Positions 24,841 through 32,778 of a DNA stretch of 64,000 nt are shown here, piece by piece. The notes beneath the pieces are model-generated. The model searched no databases, was not told where the DNA came from, and worked only from the letters and a program-made list of their open reading frames with translations. Position numbers and translations under genes: made by a program. The stretch lies in contig JANRLT010000007.1 of assembly GCA_033762255.1 (NCBI GenBank), positions 62,001-126,000 of the forward strand, written 5' to 3'. This DNA comes from Pirellulales bacterium. GTDB taxonomy: Bacteria; Planctomycetota; Planctomycetia; Pirellulales; JALHPA01. Within the stretch, counting starts at the first letter, position 1, and each line of letters begins with the position of its first letter.

Positions 24841-24933
24841 GTGGCTAAAGCGAAGAAGAAGGCTGCCAAGAAGGCCGCATCCAAGAAGGCTGCTCCCAAG
24901 AAGGCTGCAAAGAAGGCCGCCAAGAAGAAGTAG
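24841..24933 (+). CDS. 30-residue Ala/Lys-rich peptide, histone H1-tail-like
   Basis: GTG start, 30 residues, TAG stop. Apart from Met1, one Ser and one Pro, the peptide is only Ala and Lys, in blocks such as KKAAKKAASKKAAPKKAAKK. Composition is about 50 percent Lys and 40 percent Ala. It looks like the C-terminal tail of histone H1, or of the bacterial H1-like proteins Hc1/Hc2, without any globular domain. The mixed use of AAG/AAA and GCC/GCT/GCA codons argues against a simple DNA repeat. A strong ribosome binding site precedes it and a hairpin terminator follows 95 bases later, so it looks like a complete transcription unit. Binding to nucleic acid is inferred from charge. Confidence 0.7.
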   Translation: MAKAKKKAAKKAASKKAAPKKAAKKAAKKK

Positions 24934-25028
24934 TTTCCTTGACGTGCTCTGTGCAAAATCGGCCTTCCCTACCCACCGTCAGGTAGCTGGGAACTGCCAT
25001 TTTGGCACCTTTATGACACGACGAGAAA

Positions 25029-25062
25029 GAGCCGCCCGGGCTGTACGCAGCCTGAGCGGCTC
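25029..25062 (+). terminator. Terminator hairpin after the Ala/Lys-rich peptide gene
   Basis: A 15-bp stem with two mismatches (GAGCCGCCCGGGCTG to CAGCCTGAGCGGCTC) closes on loop TACG. The tail TATTGCATTTG has only a weak T run. It ends the unit that begins at 24841. Confidence 0.7.
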
Positions 25063-25298
25063 TATTGCATTTGGGGGGTAGTTCTCAGGCCAGAAATAGT
25101 GCTTTCTTACATTTTGAATGATGCGGTTATCATCTTGGGTGGACCTGGGCGTATTCAGTAAAATAGTTATGTGAAATTAGCTGGGTTAAAAGCCAGAAAA
25201 CCCCCGGACTTTATGTGATATATTCTGCAGAAAGGGATGATTTACCATGGTAAGGCATGGTAGCGGCTAAAAATAGGTAGCCATATTCCACTACGTGA

Positions 25299-25515
25299 CG
25301 CGGTTCATCAAATTTTAGCCCCTAGAATGCAAATACAAGTTCGGCGACGGAACGTCGCCGCTACGGGCTGCAAGTCCTCGCCAATAACATCGGCGGCTTT
25401 GTAAGAGTCGCGGTTGATCAAATTTTAGCCCCTAGAATGCAAATACAAGTTCGGCGACGGAACGTCGCCGCTACGGGCTGCAACTCCTCGCTAATAACAT
25501 CGGCGGCTTTGTTAA
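25299..25515. repeat. Tandem duplication of a 110-bp intergenic unit containing a REP-like hairpin
   Basis: Two direct copies start at 25299 and 25409 with CGCGGTTCATCAAATTTTAG and CGCGGTTGATCAAATTTTAG and run to GGCGGCTTTG plus a few bases. Only a handful of mismatches separate them. Each holds a GTAG-headed hairpin (25343-25367 and 25453-25477), which on the minus strand reads CCCGTAGC then GGCGAC, loop GTTCC, GTCGCC. Each also ends with the CATCGGCGGCTTTG motif related to pieces at 3256 and 3397. Confidence 0.88.
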
Positions 25516-25560
25516 GTTCCCGCGTCTCGTGACCCACGTCCCTCGTCCCACCCCTCAATC

Positions 25561-26856
25561 TCATACGATCCGTAGCAGCGCGTACTTTTTCTTTCCGCTA
25601 CGGAGCACCAAAGTCGTCGCGCTGGCCAAATCCGCCGTTGTCAGCAGTGCTTTGGGATCTTTTTGGACACGATTGTTGATGTACGCCCCTCCCTGCTCGA
25701 TGGTCCGCCGCGCTTCTCCCTTACTGGGGGAGAGTCCTGTCTCCACCATTGCATCGGTCAGCGGGATCCCTTGCTCCAGTCGGTCGCGGGGGATTGTCGC
25801 GCTGGGAACATCGGCAAAAATCTGCCCCAGTTGAGCGTCGTCCAGATCGCGAATTTCCGCTCCAAAGAGGATTTCCGTCGCGCGGGTGGCGGCGGTTAGT
25901 CCTTCTGGCCCATGCACCAGCAGGGTGAGGGCCTCCGCCAGGCGTTTTTGGCTATCGCGGCGGGCGGGATCCGTCGCGCGGGCGGCATCGAGCGCGGTAA
26001 TTTCGTCCAGCGGCAGTTCCGTCAGATAGCGCAGGCATTGGCCAGCCTCGGCGTCATCGACATTGACCCAATATTGGTAGAACTGGTAGGGGCTGGTCCG
26101 TTCGGCGGAGAGCCAGACGGCTCCGGACTCGGACTTGCCCATTTTTGTGCCGTCGCTTTTCAATAGCAGCGGCGTGGTCATCCCGTACAGGGACGCGCCG
26201 CGCATCCGCCTGCCCAGGTCGATTCCGGCGGTGATGTTACCCCACTGGTCGCTTCCACCGACCTGCAGTTCGCAACCATATTGGTCATACAAATGCACAA
26301 AATCGTACGCTTGCAGCAGCATGTAGCTGAATTCGGTGTAAGAGAGGCCGCTATCGGTCCGTTCCAGCCGGGCCTTGACGCTGTCCTTAGTCAGCATGAC
26401 ATTGACGGGAAAGTGTTTGCCGATCTCGCGTAAAAAATCGAGATAGCCAAAGCGGCTCATCCAGTCCAGATTATTCACCAGGCGGGCTCCGCCACCGTCT
26501 TTACCGCCCGCGGGTTCAAAGTCCAGCAGGCGGGCCATTTGCCGCCCAATGCAGTCCACATTGTGTTGTAGCGTTTCCAGGTCGAGCAGTTTGCGTTCTT
26601 CGGATTTTCCGCTGGGGTCGCCGATCATGCCGGTCGCCCCCCCCACCAGGGCCAGCGGCCGGTGCCCCGCCCGTTGGAACCGCCGCAGCATCATCAAGGG
26701 TAAAAAGCTCCCCACGTGCAAGCTGTCGGCGGTGGGGTCAAACCCGATATACAGCGTCCGGGGGGCGGAAAGCAGCCACTCACGCAGGTGTGCCTCGTCC
26801 GTGGTCTGGTTGACCAACCCACGGGCCTGCAAGTCGGAAAAAATATCGCTGGGCAT
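25561..26856 (-). CDS. tyrS: Tyrosyl-tRNA synthetase
   Basis: The enzyme charges tRNA-Tyr with tyrosine. The protein has 431 residues from the ATG at 26856 (MPSDIFSDLQARGL), the normal bacterial length. A longer frame to 27051 translates low-complexity repeat DNA and is rejected. The class I signatures are HVGS (HIGH equivalent) in ADSLHVGSFLPLMM and KMGKS (KMSKS equivalent) in SDGTKMGKSESG. Tyrosine-pocket segments YTEFSYMLLQAYDF and VGGSDQWGNITAG are present. A C-terminal S4 RNA-binding domain follows from about 365 (DAMVETGLSPSKGEARRTI). A simple GC-rich repeat tract lies immediately upstream. Confidence 0.97.
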   Translation of the reverse strand: MPSDIFSDLQARGLVNQTTDEAHLREWLLSAPRTLYIGFDPTADSLHVGSFLPLMMLRRFQRAGHRPLALVGGATGMIGDPSGKSEERKLLDLETLQHNVDCIGRQMARLLDFEPAGGKDGGGARLVNNLDWMSRFGYLDFLREIGKHFPVNVMLTKDSVKARLERTDSGLSYTEFSYMLLQAYDFVHLYDQYGCELQVGGSDQWGNITAGIDLGRRMRGASLYGMTTPLLLKSDGTKMGKSESGAVWLSAERTSPYQFYQYWVNVDDAEAGQCLRYLTELPLDEITALDAARATDPARRDSQKRLAEALTLLVHGPEGLTAATRATEILFGAEIRDLDDAQLGQIFADVPSATIPRDRLEQGIPLTDAMVETGLSPSKGEARRTIEQGGAYINNRVQKDPKALLTTADLASATTLVLRSGKKKYALLRIV

Positions 26857-26937
26857 GATAAATAAGCGAGTAGATTGGGCGAAAGGGGATTTTCCCCCTT
26901 TGCTTACCATATTTGGTGTAGTTTTGCCAGTTGGAGG

Positions 26938-27089
26938 GCGCGAGACGCGAGACGCGAGGCGCGGGGTGCGGGGTGCGGAGCGTGGGGCGTGGGGCGTGGG
27001 GCGCGAGACGCGGGACGCGGGCGTTTGATACTTTGTGGGCCAAAGGCCCAACCTATTCCAGCCTAGGGCAAGCGTAGCGTCGCCCTAGG
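26938..27089. repeat. Degenerate GCGAGACGC tract and hairpins upstream of tyrS
   Basis: From about 26938 to 27030 the DNA is built from short variants of GCGAGACGCG and GCGTGGGGCG in rough tandem. It is followed by GGGCCAAAGGCCC at 27038-27050 and a hairpin at 27062-27089 with 8-bp arms CCTAGGGC/GCCCTAGG. GGGCCAACGGCCC occurs at 27112-27124. No gene is supported in 26857-27253, so this is also the leader of tyrS. Confidence 0.7.
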
Positions 27090-27253
27090 TTAATAGGGGA
27101 ACATCATGGCAGGGCCAACGGCCCGATTTATCCGCTTCGACCAACGAAATAAGTTAACAGTCCCTAGGGTTTCGGGTAGATGCACGAACTACGTGCTGGA
27201 ATGCTCTGTTTGTTACCAACTTGCTTTTTTCATACCACACCAGCGGATTCCTC

Positions 27254-28522
27254 TCACGGAGTGAGAGGAGCACATTCACCCCTGCTCTCTAACTCCCCGG
27301 GTGCTCCGCGTGGCGTACTGGACACTTTCTCTTCACCCCTAACCCCTACTCTTTTACCCCTAACCTCTGCCCCGCCCCCGCATTTTTCCCCATACAGCCG
27401 CGATAAGAGTTCCTCGTAGCCGCAGACCATTCGCTCGAGCGACCAGTTAGCCACCACATTGGCCCGCGCGGCCGCGCCATAACTTGCCCGCAACGCTGGT
27501 TCCATGAGCAACCGCACAATCCCCTGGGTCAGTTCCTTACCGCTTTCCGGCGTGGCCAAGAGGCCCGTTTGCTCGTGCAGGACAGTCTCGGGTATCGAAC
27601 CGACCCGCGTCGCCACCACCGGTACGCCGCAGGCCTGCGCCTCTAGGATCGACACTGGGTTGGCCTCGATCTTGGAACAGAGGACAAAAATATCCAAAAG
27701 CGGCAAGAGCTGCGGCACATCGTTGCGCGCCCCTAAAAATCGCACCTGCGAAGCTATCCCCAGCTTGGCCGCCAACGACTGCAACTCCGCCAGTTTCGGC
27801 CCGCTCCCTATTAGCAAAAAATGCGTCTCCGGCACTTGTTGGACCACCGCGCGGGCGACATGCAAAAACAACTCGTGGTTTTTTTCCGGGCGCAGTTGCG
27901 CGACGATCCCCACAAGCGGCGCGTCGGGGGGAAGTTGCAGGCTGGCGCGTAGCTCCGCCGGAACATTCCGGGGGCAAAACTTTTGCGTGTCGACGCCATT
28001 GGGAATCCAGTGGACCTTTGCGGGGGGAAATTGCTCCACATCGGTCAAATAGCGGGCGTGCGGCGCGGCACACCCCACAAACGCATCGGTCCAGGGAGTC
28101 AGCCAACGATTCGGCCGGTGAATAATATCCGGCCAGCCGGTCGAATGCAGGGCCGAGACCACCACCGGCGTCCCCGCCAGTCGGGCGGCGATACGACCAT
28201 AAAACATCCGGTCCCCCGCCCCCACGGTCACAATCGCGTCAAATTTGCCGCGCCTGAGTAACCCCGTCAGTTTCCACAAAATGCGCAAATCCAGCTTATG
28301 GGCAAGTAAATGCGTGTGCACGGGAATTTCCGTGGCGAGTTTCTCGCCCAAGAGGCCGGCCTCGCGCATGCAGGCCAGCTCGGGGGCAAAGTGTTCCCTG
28401 TCCAGCCGGCGCAGTAGCTCATAGGTCAGCATTTCCGCCCCGCCGACCTGCAAATTATTTATGGCAAACAGCACGCGTAAGGGTCCGCGATCCGCCAGGG
28501 GAATTAAATTGGGTGAGGGCAT
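27254..28522 (-). CDS. Glycosyltransferase family 4 protein with repeat-derived tail
   Basis: The protein has 422 residues with a GT-B fold. The N-terminal domain shows INNLQVGGAEMLTYELLRRL, the loop typical of GT4 enzymes. The donor domain starts near residue 205 (PLVGIVAQLRPEKNHELFL), and the E-x7-E motif is in EANPVSILEAQACGVPVVAT. The catalytic domain ends around residue 380 (YEELLSRLYG). The last 40 residues (EVRGKRVGVRGEEKV and on) are encoded by degenerate GGGGTTAGG-type repeat DNA, so the original stop was probably lost. It is 31 bases downstream of the O-antigen ligase-like gene on the same strand and acts in surface polysaccharide assembly. Confidence 0.9.
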   Translation of the reverse strand: MPSPNLIPLADRGPLRVLFAINNLQVGGAEMLTYELLRRLDREHFAPELACMREAGLLGEKLATEIPVHTHLLAHKLDLRILWKLTGLLRRGKFDAIVTVGAGDRMFYGRIAARLAGTPVVVSALHSTGWPDIIHRPNRWLTPWTDAFVGCAAPHARYLTDVEQFPPAKVHWIPNGVDTQKFCPRNVPAELRASLQLPPDAPLVGIVAQLRPEKNHELFLHVARAVVQQVPETHFLLIGSGPKLAELQSLAAKLGIASQVRFLGARNDVPQLLPLLDIFVLCSKIEANPVSILEAQACGVPVVATRVGSIPETVLHEQTGLLATPESGKELTQGIVRLLMEPALRASYGAAARANVVANWSLERMVCGYEELLSRLYGEKCGGGAEVRGKRVGVRGEEKVSSTPRGAPGELESRGECAPLTP

Positions 28523-28553
28523 GGCGTGCCAATTAAAAATTAGGAATTAAAAA

Positions 28554-30017
28554 TTAAGAATTGGGGATACTGCGGGAAAATGGAGCGGAGGATAAGGTTG
28601 CCGCCGCCGGGTTGCCGGAATGCGCTAGCCACCACTCGTGGTTCGTACTGGTCCGCTCGCGATCCAGGCGCAGCTCTGGTTGGGGGGGTCGGGCGTATAA
28701 ACCGCTAGCCACACCCGCCAGCGTGAACAGCAGCGCGTTGTCATGGCTGGTAAAGGTAACCTCGTGAAATAGCATTTGGATCATATAACTGGCCAGCGCT
28801 CCCAAAAAGAGCACACCGTGGCATTTGACCCAGGTCGGCTGGCGGGCTCCGGTGGCCAGTTTCCAGCCCATCCACGCCCAACCCAGCAAGACGGCCAAAT
28901 ACAACGCTAAGCCGATTAACCCCAACTCGACCAGCAGATCCAGATAGGTGTTGTGATGAATCAGGGGGCGGATCAGTTCCATGTTCATGTCGACATTGCG
29001 GAGGTCCAGATAGGGCATTTTTTCTTCGGGAAAATTGCCAAAGCCAAACCCAAACAGCGGTTTATCCTGAAACATTAGCCACGAGACATAAGCAAATTGC
29101 GCCCGGCATTCGGCGGAGCTGCGGGTGTCCTCGACGGAGCCTTCGCGTTGAAAGCCGGTAATACTTTCCAGGCTGGTGGCCACGATCAAGAGCGCGGCGG
29201 CCGCTCCTCCCGCCAGGACGATTTTGCGCCAGGGGTCTCTCAGACAAAATCCCGTCAGCAGCGCAACGACCGCCGCGGTTCCCATCCACACGCTACGGGT
29301 CAAGGTCAGACCCGCCCCCCCCAGCATTAAGATGCCCAGCGGCCAGGCCAGCAGTTTCCCTTTGATAGGCCAGCGATACGCGGCCAGAAACGCGGCACAG
29401 GCGCACACACTCATGTAAAAACCATAGCTGACGGACTGCACCATCGGCCCGCGCGCCCGGCCAAAGTGCAGGCCCACCTTTTCATCGGCGATGTACCGCG
29501 GCCAAACTGCCCACCATTGTTTGGACATTTCCAGGCAACCGGTGACGCCCAAGTAAAGCCCAAAGGCGATCAAAAACCCGTGCAAGGCCAGCACCCGTTG
29601 TTCGGTCAAGGCCGACTGCCGGGCGATAAAGTAGAGCGCCACGGGAAAGAGATAGCCGATCACCAAATGCCAATACGCCGCGCCAGAGAGTTTTCCCCGG
29701 GTAAAGCTATCTTCCAGCATCGCCACATGCAGGGTCAACAGGCATAGAAACGCCGCCAGCGTCCATTCGACCTTGCCCCAGGGTTTTGGTTCGTGCAAGC
29801 CCAGGCAACGCTGGATGACCGCGATCAAGCACAGAACCAGCATCCAGGCGCGATCGATGGTGATTTGCGTGCCAATGTTGACATTAAAAAATTCGTGTCC
29901 CAGGACACACGTGGCGAATAAAAACAGCGCGCAGCCCCACAAAATTGGTCCCCGCAGGGTAAACACCCCCAGCCAGACAATTCCCGCCAGCACCGCGACT
30001 AACAGCAAAAACTCCAC
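28554..30017 (-). CDS. O-antigen ligase / Wzy-type polysaccharide polymerase
   Basis: The protein has 487 residues from the GTG at 30017, chosen because GGGAG lies 6 bases upstream and the first helix begins at once (EFLLLVAVLAGIVWLGVF). In-frame ATG codons at 30068 and 30200 are further out. About 11-12 helices are visible. The large outer loop precedes the Wzy_C-type signature LFGFGFGNFPEE, then HHNTYLDLLVELGLIGLALY, typical of O-antigen ligases and polymerases. It would join or transfer repeat units of a surface glycan at the periplasmic face. It is co-directional with the GT4 gene and divergent from the acyltransferase, deacetylase and flippase genes. Confidence 0.85.
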   Translation of the reverse strand: MEFLLLVAVLAGIVWLGVFTLRGPILWGCALFLFATCVLGHEFFNVNIGTQITIDRAWMLVLCLIAVIQRCLGLHEPKPWGKVEWTLAAFLCLLTLHVAMLEDSFTRGKLSGAAYWHLVIGYLFPVALYFIARQSALTEQRVLALHGFLIAFGLYLGVTGCLEMSKQWWAVWPRYIADEKVGLHFGRARGPMVQSVSYGFYMSVCACAAFLAAYRWPIKGKLLAWPLGILMLGGAGLTLTRSVWMGTAAVVALLTGFCLRDPWRKIVLAGGAAAALLIVATSLESITGFQREGSVEDTRSSAECRAQFAYVSWLMFQDKPLFGFGFGNFPEEKMPYLDLRNVDMNMELIRPLIHHNTYLDLLVELGLIGLALYLAVLLGWAWMGWKLATGARQPTWVKCHGVLFLGALASYMIQMLFHEVTFTSHDNALLFTLAGVASGLYARPPQPELRLDRERTSTNHEWWLAHSGNPAAATLSSAPFSRSIPNS

Positions 30018-30358
30018 AACACTCCCTGCCCGTTGGCATTCTATGGCATTTGCTCCCCGCACAAACATAGGACATATCTGAGCGTGACTTTGCCCAAGAA
30101 AAGAGGGGATTCCGCGGATTAATACGATTTTGCGGACTGTACTGTTCCAGCGACTGCTTGTGGGTCCCAGGCAGTGGAGTTCGGTTAAAAACGTGGTCAA
30201 TCGCTGGCGTTTTTCAAGCTAGACTTTGCGCGACTTGGCATGTGACCGCGAGGTAGGTCCCTGGGGAGCGCGGCGGGCTAGGGCGCCCCTGGCTGACGCT
30301 GCGGGCTGAGAACACATGCAATCAGAATCCAATTGATATTTTGTCGGGGAGATCGGGG
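30018..30358. other. Divergent promoter region of the polysaccharide block
   Basis: These 341 bases separate the minus-strand polymerase/GT genes from the plus-strand acyltransferase genes and must hold promoters for both. A repeat element at 30291-30310 (GGCTGACGCTGCGGGCTGAG) is the inverted form of two copies at 33725-33794. No gene is called. Confidence 0.5.
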
Positions 30359-31537
30359 ATGACCGCATTACGCGTCACACCACACAATAACTTTGCCGAA
30401 TTAGCTGCCCACCGCGACTGCTGGAATCAGTTGGCGGCGGGATTGCCATTTTTGGAATGGGAATGGCTGGAAAGCTGGTGGCGGCACTATGGCCACGAAG
30501 CGGGTCGCCTACGCTCCGGGCATGAATTGCTACTCTTGGCCGTGTGGGAGGGTGACCAACTGCTGGGGGTGGCCCCTTGGTATCTCCAACGGACAGTCGC
30601 CTATGGCAACGTGATCCGCTTTTTAGGCTCCGGAGAGGTCTGCGGCGATTATCTGTCGATCTTGTCACGGCCCCCACAAGCCCGCGCGGTGGACGAAGCT
30701 ATTGCCGATTGGCTGCATGGCTGCGCTGTGGGAACCCAAAATGACGGTATGACGTGGGACCTGCTGGAATTAACGGGGGTGCTAGAGTCCGAACTAGCCA
30801 CGCGGGGGCTGGCGGTCTTTATGCTGGACCGGGGGCATTGGGTGGAGACGGTCCACCTGATGAGTGGCTGGCGGATTCCCTTGCCGCAAACCTGGGAAGA
30901 GTATGTGGAACGCCTGTCCAAATCACACCGTAAAAACGTCCGCCGCGTCGACAGACTGCTAAAAGACAACCCCGACTATCAATTACGCCGCACCGCCACG
31001 TCGGCGGACTTTGACAAAAATTGGGCAACATTAGTGGATCTGCATCGGCGGCGTTGGCAGTTGCAGGGGCAAGCAGGCTGCTTTGAATCGCGGCGATTTG
31101 CGGATTTTCACCTGGAGCAGGCGCAACGGTTGCTAGCCGCCGGGCGATTGGAACTCTTGATCCTGGATTACGCGGGAACGCCCATCGCGGCGGAATATCA
31201 GTTTCGCGGCGCGGCGGGGATGTTTGCCTATCAGGCGGGGATTCACCCTGACTATCTGGAACACGAACCAGGTCGCATGGTCGGCATTGCCGCGATTCAA
31301 GGGGCGATTTCCCGCGAAGAGGCCTACTACGACCTCTTACGCGGCGATGAACCGTACAAGGCCCATTGGCGGGCCGAACCGCGCCCGCTTGTCACCCTGC
31401 GAATCGTGCCCAATCGCCTGGTTTCCAAGTGGCGCTATCGTTGGCAAAGCACGCGGCATTCGGTCAAACGCTGGCTCAAGCAAAGCTGGCAAGATTGGGT
31501 GCTGGCCACCACCGACACCACGCAATTTAGTGGGTAG
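30359..31537 (+). CDS. FemAB/BioF2-like GNAT acyltransferase, copy 1
   Basis: The protein has 392 residues from the ATG at 30359, preceded by GGGGAGATCGGGG; an upstream TTG at 30341 is less likely. The N-terminal half carries FLEWEWLESWWRHYG and LLGVAPWY. The C-terminal GNAT-6 half has SKSHRKNVRRVDRLLK, CFESRRFADFH, PIAAEYQFRG and YYDLLRGDEPYKAHW. This set is seen in BioF2-like/CelD-type and FemAB-related acyltransferases of polysaccharide loci, where they are thought to add acyl or aminoacyl groups to glycans. The copy at 31606 shares the same landmarks. The TAG stop is part of GTAGTAGGAGGC repeat DNA. Confidence 0.82.
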   Translation: MTALRVTPHNNFAELAAHRDCWNQLAAGLPFLEWEWLESWWRHYGHEAGRLRSGHELLLLAVWEGDQLLGVAPWYLQRTVAYGNVIRFLGSGEVCGDYLSILSRPPQARAVDEAIADWLHGCAVGTQNDGMTWDLLELTGVLESELATRGLAVFMLDRGHWVETVHLMSGWRIPLPQTWEEYVERLSKSHRKNVRRVDRLLKDNPDYQLRRTATSADFDKNWATLVDLHRRRWQLQGQAGCFESRRFADFHLEQAQRLLAAGRLELLILDYAGTPIAAEYQFRGAAGMFAYQAGIHPDYLEHEPGRMVGIAAIQGAISREEAYYDLLRGDEPYKAHWRAEPRPLVTLRIVPNRLVSKWRYRWQSTRHSVKRWLKQSWQDWVLATTDTTQFSG

Positions 31538-31577
31538 TAGGAGGCGGGTAGTGGGTAGTGGGTAGTGGGTAGTGAGA
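31531..31577. repeat. GTGGGTA heptamer tract between the two acyltransferase genes
   Basis: About five near-perfect units of GTGGGTA follow the stop codon of copy 1, beginning inside its last codons (AGTGGGTAG). The first unit is interrupted by GTAGGAGGC. It fills most of the 68-base gap to copy 2. Confidence 0.8.
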
Positions 31578-31605
31578 AGCAGAGAGGACATAGTCGCAGG
31601 AATTC

Positions 31606-32769
31606 ATGGTTCAGACACAACAAAACTTATCGCTGACGGTCGTGGACACACCAGAGCTACCCAGCGCGCTGGCCGCCGATTGGCGCCGCCTGGCCGCGGG
31701 GATGCCGCTGCATGATTGGGACTGGTACGAACCGTGGTGGCGGCATTATCGCACCACGCGCGACCGCCTGTGTGTCTTGGTGGCCCATGATACCGACCGC
31801 CAAGTGCGGGGCATTATTCCCTGGTACCAATCCCGCTCCCTGGCCAGCGGCAAAGTTCTGCGGTTTTTAGGCGATAACGAAATTTGCACCGATTACCAGT
31901 CCCTGCTGGCACTCCCCCAGGATGGCCCCGCCGTGGGTCGGACAGTGGCACATTGGCTGCTGGCCGAGGGGAGCGACCGCTGGGACTTGTTGGACTGGCG
32001 GGGCAAAACGGCGGATGACTCGGCCCTTTGTGAATTAAGCCAGATCCTGGAATCCCAGGGAGCCACTTTCCAACGCAAAGAGCTAGAAAATAGCTGGCGG
32101 ATCGAACTTCCCGACACCTGGGAAGCTTACTTGCGGGAATGCATCTCGAAATCACGCCGCGAAAAAGTCCGCTATTTGGAGCGACGTTACTTTAAATCGG
32201 GCCGCGCGGTGCATCATGTCCTGGAATCCCCCGCGCAAATCGATGAATACCTGAACATTTTGGTCGAATTGCACCAGGCCCGACGCGCGGAACTGGGTGA
32301 CGCCGGCTGTTTCGCCGATCCCGCGTTTTTACGATTTCACCGCGAGGTCATGCAGCGGATGGCCGCCACGGGAAGGCTGCGCCTGCATTATGTCACGCTA
32401 GATGGCCAGCCCGCCGCCGCTGAATACAGTTTGCTGGGTGATGACGGCCAATATTACTACCAAAGCGGCATGCAGCCCAAGTTAGGCCATGACAAGCCGG
32501 GCTGGTTATGCCTGATGTCGTCGCTACGGCTGGCGATTGAGTCGAAACTGAAATTTTTTGATTTTTTACGGGGCAACGAGGCCTACAAGGCTTCCTGGGG
32601 GGCGCGACCTATTCCGCTGGCCCAACGGCGGATTGCCGCGCGTAATCCGCTTTCCCAGTTGCGCAACGCGGTCCGCGTGGCGGGGGAACGGTTTCGCCAT
32701 TGGGCCAAATCGTGCCTGCGCCCCGTCCCCCCCGCGGCATCCGAGCCTCCCCCGACACTTACAAATTGA
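31606..32769 (+). CDS. FemAB/BioF2-like GNAT acyltransferase, copy 2
   Basis: The protein has 387 residues and is a diverged tandem duplicate of the preceding gene: DWDWYEPWWRHY, VRGIIPWYQSR, ISKSRREKVRYLERR, CFADPAFLRFHREVM, PAAAEYSLLGDDGQYYYQ and FDFLRGNEAYKASWG align in order with copy 1. The retained Arg/Asn/Tyr/Lys residues suggest both are active but perhaps on different acyl donors or acceptors. It is followed after 9 bases by the deacetylase gene, so they are translationally close and likely one operon. It is cytoplasmic with no signal peptide. Confidence 0.82.
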   Translation: MVQTQQNLSLTVVDTPELPSALAADWRRLAAGMPLHDWDWYEPWWRHYRTTRDRLCVLVAHDTDRQVRGIIPWYQSRSLASGKVLRFLGDNEICTDYQSLLALPQDGPAVGRTVAHWLLAEGSDRWDLLDWRGKTADDSALCELSQILESQGATFQRKELENSWRIELPDTWEAYLRECISKSRREKVRYLERRYFKSGRAVHHVLESPAQIDEYLNILVELHQARRAELGDAGCFADPAFLRFHREVMQRMAATGRLRLHYVTLDGQPAAAEYSLLGDDGQYYYQSGMQPKLGHDKPGWLCLMSSLRLAIESKLKFFDFLRGNEAYKASWGARPIPLAQRRIAARNPLSQLRNAVRVAGERFRHWAKSCLRPVPPAASEPPPTLTN

Positions 32770-32778
32770 GGATCTGCT

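Noticed and set aside
24701-25081. 126-codon plus-strand frame overlapping the Ala/Lys peptide gene
   Set aside because: Its Arg/Pro-rich middle is the other-frame reading of the Ala/Lys codons. It has no domain and no good start.
26857-27051. N-terminal extension of tyrS
   Set aside because: The extra 65 residues are Pro/Arg/Ser repeats from simple repeat DNA. The normal TyrRS start is at 26856.
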